Assembly (NCBI GenBank): GCA_905479915.1
Contig: CAJQOH010000015.1
Span: 1-64,000, forward strand
Origin: an uncultured Flavobacteriales bacterium
GTDB taxonomy: Bacteria > Bacteroidota > Bacteroidia > Flavobacteriales_E > Vicingaceae
Direction of reading: 5' to 3'
DNA length: 64,000 nucleotides
Of the stretch, positions 32,923 to 41,374 are shown one piece after another. Below the pieces are notes generated by a model that was not told where the DNA came from, ran no database searches, and saw nothing but the letters and a program-made list of their open reading frames with translations. Each line of letters opens with the position of its first letter. Position 1 is the first letter of the stretch. A program made the position numbers and the translations under genes.

Positions 32923-34239
32923 TTAGTTAATAGTTGAAGGTTCTTCTATATTTACATGAACAACTCCATCAGAATCTATATTGGCTAAAGTAATTGTTTT
33001 AATTTGATTTTCTAAGTCAATACTATAAGGCACTTTTACCTTGATATAATTGTCTGTAAAACCATTTAAGAAATCATCATGTTGCTCTGCTTCAAAAAGT
33101 ACATTGTATGTTTTACCTAAATGCTGTTCGTAAAAAAACCTTCTCTTCTTTTCAGAAAGAATGTGTAACATTTTACTTCGCTTACTTCTTTCTGCTTTTG
33201 GCACTACACCATCCATTTTTACAGCAGTAGTATTTTGTCTTTCTGAATAGGTAAATACGTGCAGGTAAGAAACATCCAGTTCATTTAAGAAATTATATGT
33301 TGCTAAAAATTCTTCTTCTGTCTCTCCTGGAAACCCTACAATAACATCAACACCAATACAAGCATGAGGCATTAACTCTTTTATTCTATTTACTCGCTCA
33401 ACATACAACTCTTTCAAGTATTTTCTACGCATTGCCTTTAAAATAGTATTAGATCCTGATTGTAAAGGAATGTGAAAGTGTGGCATAAACTTATTTGATT
33501 GAGCAACAAAATCGATAATTTCATTACTCAATAAGTTGGGCTCTATAGATGAAATTCTAAATCGATCTATTCCCTCTACCTTATCTAATTCTTGAATTAA
33601 TTCAAAGAAGTTCTCTCCTTCTCCCTGTCCAAAATCTCCAATATTTACTCCTGTAAGAATAACTTCTTTTGCTGCAGTTTGAGCAACTTCTTTTGCTACT
33701 TTAACCGTTTCTAACACAGAATGATTTCTACTTTTTCCTCTTGCTAAAGGGATCGTACAGAACGTACAAAAGTAATCACATCCATCTTGTATTTTTAGAA
33801 ATGATCGTGTTCTGTCTCCTTTAGAATAGGAAGGAATAAAATCTTTTACTTCTTTGATTTTTGAAGCGATAACTTCAGCTTGTTCTTTCTTCTCAATATT
33901 ATTAAAATGCTCAACAATCTTAAACTTTTCTGAAGCTCCTAAAACCATATCAACACCATAGATCTGTGCAATTTCTTCTGGTTTTAATTGCGCGTAACAA
34001 CCGATAATAGCAACAAAAGCATCTGGATTAATCTTCAATGCTTTTTTTACCAATTGCTTACATTTCTTATCTGCATTCTCCGTAACAGAACACGTGTTAA
34101 TTACATAAACATCTGGAGTATCATTAAAATCTACTCGTGCAAAACCTTCATCCTCAAACATTCTGGCAACAGTTGATGTTTCAGAAAAATTGAGTTTACA
34201 ACCCAATGTATATAAGGCAACTTTTTTGTTCGCGTTCAT
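32923..34239 (-). CDS. mtaB: tRNA t6A37 methylthiotransferase MtaB
   Basis: Radical SAM enzyme that adds a methylthio group to N6-threonylcarbamoyladenosine 37 in tRNAs reading ANN codons. An N-terminal UPF0004 domain with TLGCKLNFSETS (Cys14) and further cysteines binds one [4Fe-4S] cluster. The radical SAM core follows, with CDYFCTFC at about residue 153, then a C-terminal TRAM domain (about 375-435). At 438 residues it has normal length. The closely spaced promoter box (34247-34254) implies a very short leader. Followed by lgt. Confidence 0.95.
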   Translation of the reverse strand: MNANKKVALYTLGCKLNFSETSTVARMFEDEGFARVDFNDTPDVYVINTCSVTENADKKCKQLVKKALKINPDAFVAIIGCYAQLKPEEIAQIYGVDMVLGASEKFKIVEHFNNIEKKEQAEVIASKIKEVKDFIPSYSKGDRTRSFLKIQDGCDYFCTFCTIPLARGKSRNHSVLETVKVAKEVAQTAAKEVILTGVNIGDFGQGEGENFFELIQELDKVEGIDRFRISSIEPNLLSNEIIDFVAQSNKFMPHFHIPLQSGSNTILKAMRRKYLKELYVERVNRIKELMPHACIGVDVIVGFPGETEEEFLATYNFLNELDVSYLHVFTYSERQNTTAVKMDGVVPKAERSKRSKMLHILSEKKRRFFYEQHLGKTYNVLFEAEQHDDFLNGFTDNYIKVKVPYSIDLENQIKTITLANIDSDGVVHVNIEEPSTIN

Positions 34240-34246
34240 AAGAGTG

Positions 34247-34254
34247 CAAAGGTA
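34247..34254 (-). promoter_or_regulatory. -7 promoter box of mtaB
   Basis: TACCTTTG on the minus strand matches TAnnTTTG only 8 bases before the mtaB ATG, so the transcript would be almost leaderless. Confidence 0.5.
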
Positions 34255-34269
34255 ATTAGGAATGTTGAA

Positions 34270-34701
34270 TTATTTCACAAAAACAATAGCAGCTTTATTG
34301 ATTTTTACGCCTTGTGCATTGTTTTTAATAAATGTGGTTTTAATAGCATAGTTTCCTGCTGTATCTGCTGTAACATTTCCATCAAGTTTCCCATAAAAAC
34401 TCCAATGTGTAATTCCATCTTTTAACGTTAAAACATCTTTCGTTTTCTCTGTTGTAATTAATGGATCTGTTCCTCCGCTAAAAAGCGGTTCATTATCTTT
34501 AAAAAATTCACATTGATAAACAAATAATGGTTGATCCAAATATTCAATATCCATTTCTGTATAAAGCTCTATAGTTTCTCCAGCTTCTAATTTAAATTCA
34601 ATTGTTTTACCATTGTCTTGAAGTAAATCTACTCGCCCAACCTCTTGTGAGCAAGAAATCAGTAGTAAAGAAAGTATTGTAAAAAAAAGGTTCTTTTTCA
34701 T
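34270..34701 (-). CDS. Hypothetical lipoprotein
   Basis: A 143-residue lipoprotein that I do not recognise. The signal sequence ends at Cys17 (LLLISCSQ). The mature part is rich in beta strands (KTIEFKLEAGETIELYTEM, then YAIKTTFIKN near the end), compatible with a small immunoglobulin-like sandwich. It is the last gene of a run with the exopolysaccharide-priming transferase, eight bases after it, so it may belong to surface-glycan assembly. Confidence 0.7.
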   Translation of the reverse strand: MKKNLFFTILSLLLISCSQEVGRVDLLQDNGKTIEFKLEAGETIELYTEMDIEYLDQPLFVYQCEFFKDNEPLFSGGTDPLITTEKTKDVLTLKDGITHWSFYGKLDGNVTADTAGNYAIKTTFIKNNAQGVKINKAAIVFVK

Positions 34702-34709
34702 TAGAAGTA

Positions 34710-36125
34710 TTACTTACCACTCCCCTTAACAACAATCATTACGGTATAGATAAGAATTTTAAAATCTACTAATAACGACATGTTTTCAATATAAATAATG
34801 TCAAACTTTAACCGCTCTATCATTTGATCTACATTTTCTGCATAGCCATATTTTACTTGTCCCCAAGAAGTAATTCCTGGTCTAACTTTTAGTAAATGGT
34901 TGTAATGCGATGCTGTTTTAGTAATCTGATCTATAAAAAATTGGCGTTCAGGTCTTGGTCCAACTAAACTCATATCACCAATCAATACATTGTAAAATTG
35001 AGGCATTTCATCTAAACGCACTTTTCTCATAAATCTACCAAAACTTGTAATTCTACTATCTGTTTCACTAGATAAAGCAGGTCCATCCTTTTCTGCATCT
35101 GTTCGCATAGAACGGAATTTATAAATCGTAAAAGGTTTACCATGTATCCCTATTCGTTCTTGAGAAAAGAATGCACCACCTTTAGAGTTTATGATTACAA
35201 TAAGAGCGGTAATCAAATAAATTGGTGAACAAACAATAAGAACTCCTAATGAGGTAACAACATCTAACATTCGTTTTATAGATTGCTGCCATACGGGCAT
35301 AATGTTTTTCGTTATTACAATAAGAGGAGTGCCAAATATTGAAGTCATTTTTACTGAACCAGATAAAATATCATACATATCTGGAATAACACTGATAATT
35401 ACATTTAAACCTTCTAACTCAGTAATGATACTTCCTAAACTATCATGTTCTGATGATTCTACAGCAATAATAACTTCTTCAATTTGATTGTTTTGAATGG
35501 TATCTCTTAAACCTACACAATTTCCAAAATGGGTTAAATGATCATTCAATAAATAATTACTGGATTTGTTAACATGAGTAAATCCTACCAACTGGTGTCC
35601 GGTAGAGTATTTTTGGCTCGTAATTTCTTTGTATAAATCTAATGCATTTTCATTCGATCCAATGATTAAGGTATTAAAACCTATTTTTCTATTCTTTATT
35701 CTTAGACCTGTATGAGTTGTTAGGATGAGCCTAAACAATTCTGTTAATGTAAAGTGTAGCGTAAATAAAACAATATAAGACTTGTAGTATTGCGTATATG
35801 AGGAAATCTCATCATCTAGTAGTAAGACAAAAAACAAAACCAAAGTACCTATAATGGATATCAATAATGTTTGTCCAAACTCTTTTAATCTAGACCTTCT
35901 ATAGATATTATTGTAATTACCGATGGCAAAGTAAATCACTATCCAAAACAATGGAATTACCAGTAATCCATAATAAAAATTATCATCAAATGATACAGGA
36001 ATTTTATGCCCAAATTTAAGAGGCTCTATATACGCCTTTCTATAAACGAAAAAAAGCGTCCATGCAACAACAGCTGCAATTAAGTCTAATGTAATGTATT
36101 TTAATACTTGTAATTTTTTATTCAT
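34710..36125 (-). CDS. Undecaprenyl-phosphate sugar phosphotransferase (WcaJ-like)
   Basis: Starts a repeat unit of exopolysaccharide or capsule by moving a sugar-1-phosphate from UDP-sugar to undecaprenyl phosphate. Five N-terminal membrane helices are followed by a Rossmann-like CoA_binding_3 region (about 145-260, ending DMYDILSGSV) and the bacterial sugar-transferase domain (about 285-471): KRMLDVVTSLGVLIVCSP, RIGIHGKPFTIYKFRSMR, and the catalytic Asp-Glu in KVRLDEMPQFYNVLIGDMS followed by LVGPRPE. At 471 residues it matches WcaJ-type enzymes. No other polysaccharide genes accompany it; two lipoproteins flank it in the operon. Confidence 0.93.
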   Translation of the reverse strand: MNKKLQVLKYITLDLIAAVVAWTLFFVYRKAYIEPLKFGHKIPVSFDDNFYYGLLVIPLFWIVIYFAIGNYNNIYRRSRLKEFGQTLLISIIGTLVLFFVLLLDDEISSYTQYYKSYIVLFTLHFTLTELFRLILTTHTGLRIKNRKIGFNTLIIGSNENALDLYKEITSQKYSTGHQLVGFTHVNKSSNYLLNDHLTHFGNCVGLRDTIQNNQIEEVIIAVESSEHDSLGSIITELEGLNVIISVIPDMYDILSGSVKMTSIFGTPLIVITKNIMPVWQQSIKRMLDVVTSLGVLIVCSPIYLITALIVIINSKGGAFFSQERIGIHGKPFTIYKFRSMRTDAEKDGPALSSETDSRITSFGRFMRKVRLDEMPQFYNVLIGDMSLVGPRPERQFFIDQITKTASHYNHLLKVRPGITSWGQVKYGYAENVDQMIERLKFDIIYIENMSLLVDFKILIYTVMIVVKGSGK

Positions 36126-36137
36126 TTGTCAACACCA

Positions 36138-36995
36138 TCAAAAATGAACTAATTTCAAGTTATCTAAAAATATTTCTGGATGATCCGTTAAAAAAGGAAT
36201 GCTCACTTCCTTAATTCCCAAAAAGACTTTCATCTCTGCTCCTCTCGGAGTATTATTAATAACATCTGTTAAATTAATGTATATTTTTTTCCATTCGCTT
36301 GTAGCATTAAGTGTTATATAACTGTACTGATCGGTATCTACATAAATACCTATAGATAACGGCTCATTCGTTTTAAAATCCAATTCTAAATAAACCGGAG
36401 TTCCATTTCTAGGAACACCCGATAAACCTAGAGTTGTTGCCTCGAAAAAATCCATATCAGGCTGTAAAAAAACTTGTCCTGAATAGCTCCCTTCTTTAAC
36501 ATCTACAGATTGTTTATTAATTATCGTATCACTATCTGCAGTATAAAGAAAAAATAAACTTGCATTTTCAAAGTCTTCTAACCAACTAAACTTTACTCCT
36601 GAAGCATAAGAAATAGTCGGATTAACCTCTATTGTTTCTCCCTTTACTAAACTAATTTTTTCCTCATGCGGATCATAAAGTAAATACCTTGCCCTTGCCG
36701 CAGTAATACCATTATTTTTTATTCCAGCGTATACTTTTAGAATTACATCACCCTCTTTTAATACAGGAAAAGTTGCTGGTAATTCATACACACCAACTAA
36801 ATCATCATTCATAAAAACCCAAGCATCAACAATATTCTCAGAATTAGTACCCTGAGTTGCATAATCTGTTGTTAAATTAATTTCATTTATAGTAATATAG
36901 GTAGGAACTTGTGCTTCATAATCCTCTTTAGAACATGAAAAGAACGTTAACCCTACTATAAGGAATAAAATAAAAAATTTAATGTTGTACAACAT
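36138..36995 (-). CDS. Hypothetical lipoprotein with beta-sandwich domains
   Basis: A 285-residue lipoprotein (lipobox Cys21 in LTFFSCSKED) without a family that I can name. The sequence is strand-rich: a first half with VDAWVFMNDDLVGVYELPA, a pattern seen in surface-anchored sandwich proteins, and a second half ending PEIFLDNLKLVHF, typical of carbohydrate-binding-like jelly rolls (SEWKKIYINLTDVI). First gene of the three-gene run with the sugar-phosphate transferase, 12 bases upstream of it. A glycan-handling role is plausible but not shown. Its leader contains a 13-base palindrome. Confidence 0.7.
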   Translation of the reverse strand: MLYNIKFFILFLIVGLTFFSCSKEDYEAQVPTYITINEINLTTDYATQGTNSENIVDAWVFMNDDLVGVYELPATFPVLKEGDVILKVYAGIKNNGITAARARYLLYDPHEEKISLVKGETIEVNPTISYASGVKFSWLEDFENASLFFLYTADSDTIINKQSVDVKEGSYSGQVFLQPDMDFFEATTLGLSGVPRNGTPVYLELDFKTNEPLSIGIYVDTDQYSYITLNATSEWKKIYINLTDVINNTPRGAEMKVFLGIKEVSIPFLTDHPEIFLDNLKLVHF

Positions 36996-37007
36996 AGTTT
37001 AAATATA

Positions 37008-37020
37008 TCCGTTTAACGGA
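37008..37020. promoter_or_regulatory. Palindrome in the leader of the glycan-transferase operon
   Basis: TCCGTTTAACGGA is a perfect inverted repeat with one central base, located between the -7 box (37041-37048) and the ATG at 36995. Candidate operator. Confidence 0.4.
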
Positions 37021-37040
37021 CACTTAAAAAAAATATTGTG

Positions 37041-37048
37041 CAAATGTA
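37041..37048 (-). promoter_or_regulatory. -7 promoter box of the lipoprotein / sugar-transferase operon
   Basis: TACATTTG on the minus strand matches TAnnTTTG, 45 bases before the ATG at 36995. Confidence 0.55.
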
Positions 37049-37054
37049 TTAATC

Positions 37055-37987
37055 TTAGGTTAATGAAGTAGAAATTTGCAACTTTTCTGCAACTTGGTAA
37101 GCTGCATCTAACATTACACTTCCATCATGAATGCCCACCTTAGGTGCTGTATTGTTAAGTATTGACTGGGCAAAATCTTCTAACTCCGTTTTTACAGGGT
37201 TGTCTTTTTCTATTTTTAATTTTCTAGAACAAATTTCAGTTTTCCCATTCTTTTTCAAAGAAAACAAACTTGTTTCTTGTGCTAAATAATCAATTTTTAT
37301 ATGTGCATCTCTTTGATAAAATTTAGATACACGTTCATTTTTTAATGATATTCTACTCGCTGTTAAATTAGCTACACATCCATTATCAAATTCTACAATA
37401 GCATTAACAATATCTGGAGTATCACCAACAACCTTTACTCCTTTAGCTCTTATGTTTTTAATGTTAGAATTAACAAGACTTAAAATAATATCTAAATCAT
37501 GACTCATTAAATCCATTACAACAGGAATATTTGCTGTTTTAGCATCAAACTCTATTAAGCGATGAGTCTCAATATAAGTAGGATTAGAAATATAAGGTAA
37601 GGCAGCTTTAAATGCGGGATTGAATCTTTCTACATGACCAACTTGAACCTTAACGTTTGCTTCTTCAGCCAGTTCTAGTAATTGCTTCGCTTCATCAACA
37701 GTATTGGTAACAGGCTTTTCTATAAAAACATGTTTTGAGTTTTTAATGGCATTAACCGCATAATCAAAATGTGAAATAGAAGGTTTTACAATATCAACAA
37801 CATCAACAACATTGATTAAGTCTTCAAAATTGTTAAATGATTTAACATTTAAAGCCGAAGCCACTTTATCTTTATAGCTTTTATCCGCATCATAGAAGCC
37901 CACCAATTCAAAATCACTAATTCCTTTTAGTAATTTAATGTGGGATTCTCCAAGATTCCCAGCTCCTATTACGCCTACTTTTAACAT
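37055..37987 (-). CDS. Gfo/Idh/MocA family oxidoreductase
   Basis: NAD(P)-dependent sugar or polyol dehydrogenase of 310 residues. The Rossmann motif VGVIGAGNLGESH opens the protein (residues 4-16); the EKPVT motif (in HVFIEKPVTNTVDEA) and GHVERFNPA follow, and the C-terminal two-thirds form the GFO_IDH_MocA_C fold. An ATG six codons upstream (38005) is in frame, but MLKVGVIGAGN is the normal beginning, and a TAnnTTTG box at 37995-38002 lies within the extension. UDP-N-acetylglucosamine-type or inositol-type substrates are both seen in the family, so the substrate cannot be named. Divergent from pcm. Confidence 0.88.
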   Translation of the reverse strand: MLKVGVIGAGNLGESHIKLLKGISDFELVGFYDADKSYKDKVASALNVKSFNNFEDLINVVDVVDIVKPSISHFDYAVNAIKNSKHVFIEKPVTNTVDEAKQLLELAEEANVKVQVGHVERFNPAFKAALPYISNPTYIETHRLIEFDAKTANIPVVMDLMSHDLDIILSLVNSNIKNIRAKGVKVVGDTPDIVNAIVEFDNGCVANLTASRISLKNERVSKFYQRDAHIKIDYLAQETSLFSLKKNGKTEICSRKLKIEKDNPVKTELEDFAQSILNNTAPKVGIHDGSVMLDAAYQVAEKLQISTSLT

Positions 37988-37994
37988 TATGTAA

Positions 37995-38002
37995 CAAACA
38001 TA
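37995..38002 (-). promoter_or_regulatory. -7 promoter box near the oxidoreductase start
   Basis: TATGTTTG on the minus strand matches TAnnTTTG. It lies 8 bases upstream of the ATG at 37987, which argues against the earlier ATG at 38005 and implies a very short leader. Confidence 0.45.
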
Positions 38003-38129
38003 CATGAATGTTTATGGGGGCTTTTGGGGTAAAACAAATTCTTATTAACACACCAACTTTAATAATAAGCCTTGAAAACACACTGAAAAAGTCATAGAAT
38101 CTTACTTAATTTGTTGCTGAAATAAAGAG

Positions 38130-38780
38130 ATGGTAGATACTTACAGACATAAGGGTTTAAGAAAAAAATTAGCAGAAGTCTTAGCTAAAAAAGGAATTAA
38201 AGACAGTAAAGTACTTACTGCCATTGAAACAATTCCTCGACATTTATTTATTCCTGACAATGCCCTGCACAAGTATGCTTATGAAGACAAGCCATTTCCT
38301 ATTGGTGCCGGTCAAACGATATCACAACCTTATACTGTTGCTTTTCAAACTGAATTACTTGAATTAAAACCTAGACAAAAGGTTTTAGAAATAGGCACTG
38401 GATCTGGTTATCAAACTGCTGTTCTTCTGGAAATGGGAGTTAAAGTGTTTTCTATAGAAAGACAAAAAGCGCTCTACGAAAGAACTAAAGAGCTACTTCC
38501 TAAATTAAACTATAACACTAAAACATTTTATGGCGATGGCTATAAAGGGTTACCAACCTTTGCTCCTTTTGACAAAATAATTGTTACTGCCGGAGCTCCA
38601 TACATACCAGAAGATTTATTGGCTCAACTAAAAATTGGAGGAACACTCGTAATTCCTGTAGATGAAGGTGAAAGCCAACGTATGAAAAAGATTAAAAAAT
38701 TATCTGCTACAAATTTTGAAACAGAAGACTTGACTCTATTCAAGTTCGTTCCTTTATTAAAAGAAAAAGGCCAAGATTAA
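38130..38780 (+). CDS. pcm: Protein-L-isoaspartate O-methyltransferase
   Basis: Repairs damaged proteins by methylating L-isoaspartyl residues with SAM. The N-terminal family motif IPRHLFIP and GQTISQPYTVA (with the conserved Ser) precede SAM motif I VLEIGTGSGYQTAVL (about residues 85-99) and KIIVTAGAP. The length of 216 residues is normal. Cytoplasmic. It lies 41 bases before truA and is divergent from the oxidoreductase; a shared operon with truA is possible. Confidence 0.96.
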   Translation: MVDTYRHKGLRKKLAEVLAKKGIKDSKVLTAIETIPRHLFIPDNALHKYAYEDKPFPIGAGQTISQPYTVAFQTELLELKPRQKVLEIGTGSGYQTAVLLEMGVKVFSIERQKALYERTKELLPKLNYNTKTFYGDGYKGLPTFAPFDKIIVTAGAPYIPEDLLAQLKIGGTLVIPVDEGESQRMKKIKKLSATNFETEDLTLFKFVPLLKEKGQD

Positions 38781-38821
38781 CATTCTTCAACCTTCTTATA
38801 TTTCTTAATTTTACACCTCTT

Positions 38822-39571
38822 ATGAGTAGGTATTTTTTAGAAATAAAATATGATGGAACCAATTATCATGGTTGGCAGATTCAACAAAATGCTAATTCTG
38901 TGCAAGCAGAGATAAACAAAGCCCTATCTACTCTTTTGCAACAAGAAATTAATGTAGTTGGTGCAGGGCGAACGGATACCGGTGTTCATGCCAAACAACT
39001 TTTTGCCCATTTTGATACCGATACTCCTTTTAAAATTGATAGCCTCAAATTTAAAATTAATAAGTTTTTACCTGAAGATATTTCTTGCACATCAATACAT
39101 GAAGTAAACAAAGATGTTCATGCCAGGTTTAGTGCTACCGCACGAACATATGAATACTGGATAACTGTAAATAAAGATCCTTTTTTAAACAATAAGGCGT
39201 ACTACTTTATACATTCATTAAATATTAATTTAATGAATGAGGCTTGTACCATATTATTAAACCATACCGATTTTTCATGTTTTAGTAAAAGTAATACTGA
39301 TACTTTTACAAATGACTGTGATATTACGGCTGCACATTGGGAAACAAAAAACGATTACTTAATTTTTACAATTACAGCCAATCGTTTTTTAAGAAATATG
39401 GTAAGAGCAATTGTTGGTACAATTCTAGATATTGGTCAAGAAAGACTTAAAGTGGAAGATCTTGAAACTATAATTAGTTCTAAAAACAGAAGCAACGCTG
39501 GCACCTCGGCACCTGCACATGGGTTATATTTAACAGAGGTAAAATATCCAAAGGAGGATTTAAATGTCTAA
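38822..39571 (+). CDS. truA: tRNA pseudouridine(38-40) synthase TruA
   Basis: Converts uridines 38-40 in the anticodon arm to pseudouridine. Catalytic Asp52 sits in GAGRTDTGVHA; the opening YFLEIKYDGTNYHGWQIQ and the C-terminal FLRNMVRAIVGTILDIG are typical. At 249 residues it is slightly shorter than the E. coli enzyme. Its stop overlaps the start of the ABC transporter gene by eight bases (ATGTCTAA), so the two are translationally coupled. Confidence 0.97.
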   Translation: MSRYFLEIKYDGTNYHGWQIQQNANSVQAEINKALSTLLQQEINVVGAGRTDTGVHAKQLFAHFDTDTPFKIDSLKFKINKFLPEDISCTSIHEVNKDVHARFSATARTYEYWITVNKDPFLNNKAYYFIHSLNINLMNEACTILLNHTDFSCFSKSNTDTFTNDCDITAAHWETKNDYLIFTITANRFLRNMVRAIVGTILDIGQERLKVEDLETIISSKNRSNAGTSAPAHGLYLTEVKYPKEDLNV

Positions 39572-41330
39572 AAACGTAGAAGGGAAAGCATTTGATTTTG
39601 TTCTGTTTAAAAGGATAATGACCTATGTTAAACCTTACAACTATATATTTTACATTACCGCTTTTTTAAGTATTGCACTTGCTAGCATTTCTCTATCTCG
39701 TCCTATTTTAATCCAAATTACTATAGATGATTACATTAAAAAATTAGATAGTGAAGGATTGTTTTACATGACTATTCTTCTTGTTAGTGCGTTAATAGTG
39801 GAATCTATATTTCAATATTTCTTCACATTATTAGGAAATCTATTGGGACAAAATGTTATTAAAGACTTAAGGAATCAGACCTTCAAGAAGGTCATCAATT
39901 TTAAATTAAAACATTTTGACAATACTCCTATTGGTCAGTTAGTAACAAGAACGGTTTCTGATATTGAAACCATTGCAGAAATGTTTTCGGGAGGAATCCT
40001 AGTTATACTAGGGGATCTCTTAAAAATATTTGCAGTAGTTGGTTATATGTTCTATAGAAACTGGGATCTTGCCCTGATTACATTAATCCCTATTCCGATT
40101 CTTTTTATCGCTACTTCAATTTTTAAAAAAGTAATCAAAAAAGCTTTTCAAGATGTTCGTGAACAGGTATCTCGTTTAAATACATTTGTTCAAGAACACA
40201 TCACTGGGATGTCTATCGTTCAATTGTTTAATCGAGAAGATGTTGAAATGGAAGCATTTGCTGAAATCAATAAAAAACACCGAACAGCGCATATTAAAAC
40301 TGTATGGGCGTATTCAATATTTTTTCCTGTTGTAGAAATTTTATCTGCTTTATCAATTGCTCTTTTAGTTTGGTATGGGTTTAAAGAACTTGCCGCAGGT
40401 TATGGCTCTACTGGTGATTTATTCTCTTTTACCTTATTTGTTCACATGCTTTATCGCCCTATTAGACAATTGGCAGACAGGTTTAATACGTTACAAATGG
40501 GGATGGTAAGCTCAGAACGTGTTTTTAAAGTATTGGATACAAACTCTTTCATTAAAAATGAAGGCAAAAAAAGCACTACTAATCTTAAAGGAAATATTGA
40601 ATTTAAGAATGTTTGGTTTGCTTACAATGATGAGGATTGGGTATTGAAGAATATCTCATTTAAAATTAAACAAGGAGAAAACTTAGCGATTGTTGGAGCA
40701 ACGGGTGCAGGTAAATCTTCTATTATCAACTTATTAGGTAGGTATTACGAAATAGATAAAGGAGAAATTTACATTGAAAAAACCAACGTTAATGAAATTG
40801 AATTGCAACAGCTTAGAGAGTACATGTCTATTGTACTACAAGATGTATTTCTATTTTCTGATAGTGTATTTAACAACATCACATTATACAGTGAAGATAT
40901 AACTGAAGAGCAAGTTATAGATGCCGCCAAAAAAGTTGGTGCTCATGAATTTATCTCTAAACTACCTGGCGGATATCAATACAATGTAAAAGAACGAGGA
41001 ACTATGCTTTCTGTAGGACAAAGGCAACTTATTTCTTTTATAAGAGCGTATGTTCATAAACCTCAAGTATTAATTTTAGATGAAGCTACTTCATCAATTG
41101 ATAGTGAATCTGAAGAACTGATTAAACATGCAACTAGTGTTCTAACTAAAAATAGAACTTCTATTATAGTAGCACATCGATTATCAACTATCCAGAATGC
41201 CGATAAGATTTTAGTAATTGATAAAGGTGAAATTGTTGAAGAAGGAAATCATACTGAACTAATTAGTAAAGATGGTTATTACAAAAAGTTATATGATTAT
41301 CAGTTTAAACATCAACATCACACAATATAA
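39564..41330 (+). CDS. ABC exporter, fused permease and ATPase (MsbA/MdlB-like)
   Basis: A 588-residue half-transporter expected to work as a dimer in the inner membrane. Six transmembrane helices lie in the first roughly 310 residues, with the coupling-helix-type sequence DIETIAEMFSGG. The nucleotide-binding domain (about 345-588) has Walker A GATGAGKSS, the Q-loop in LQDVFLFSDSVFNN, the signature MLSVGQRQL (a degenerate LSGGQ, common in this subfamily), Walker B LILDEATSSID and the H-loop VAHRLS. Lipid, peptide or drug export is possible; the substrate is not evident. Coupled to truA. Confidence 0.92.
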   Translation: MSKNVEGKAFDFVLFKRIMTYVKPYNYIFYITAFLSIALASISLSRPILIQITIDDYIKKLDSEGLFYMTILLVSALIVESIFQYFFTLLGNLLGQNVIKDLRNQTFKKVINFKLKHFDNTPIGQLVTRTVSDIETIAEMFSGGILVILGDLLKIFAVVGYMFYRNWDLALITLIPIPILFIATSIFKKVIKKAFQDVREQVSRLNTFVQEHITGMSIVQLFNREDVEMEAFAEINKKHRTAHIKTVWAYSIFFPVVEILSALSIALLVWYGFKELAAGYGSTGDLFSFTLFVHMLYRPIRQLADRFNTLQMGMVSSERVFKVLDTNSFIKNEGKKSTTNLKGNIEFKNVWFAYNDEDWVLKNISFKIKQGENLAIVGATGAGKSSIINLLGRYYEIDKGEIYIEKTNVNEIELQQLREYMSIVLQDVFLFSDSVFNNITLYSEDITEEQVIDAAKKVGAHEFISKLPGGYQYNVKERGTMLSVGQRQLISFIRAYVHKPQVLILDEATSSIDSESEELIKHATSVLTKNRTSIIVAHRLSTIQNADKILVIDKGEIVEEGNHTELISKDGYYKKLYDYQFKHQHHTI

Positions 41331-41374
41331 TTAGATTAAACAGAGTTTCCTTAAATTAATTACTTTTACAATTC

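Noticed and set aside
39564-41330. Antibiotic-resistance efflux pump
   Set aside because: The fold only shows an ABC exporter half-transporter; nothing in sequence or neighbours indicates drug export.
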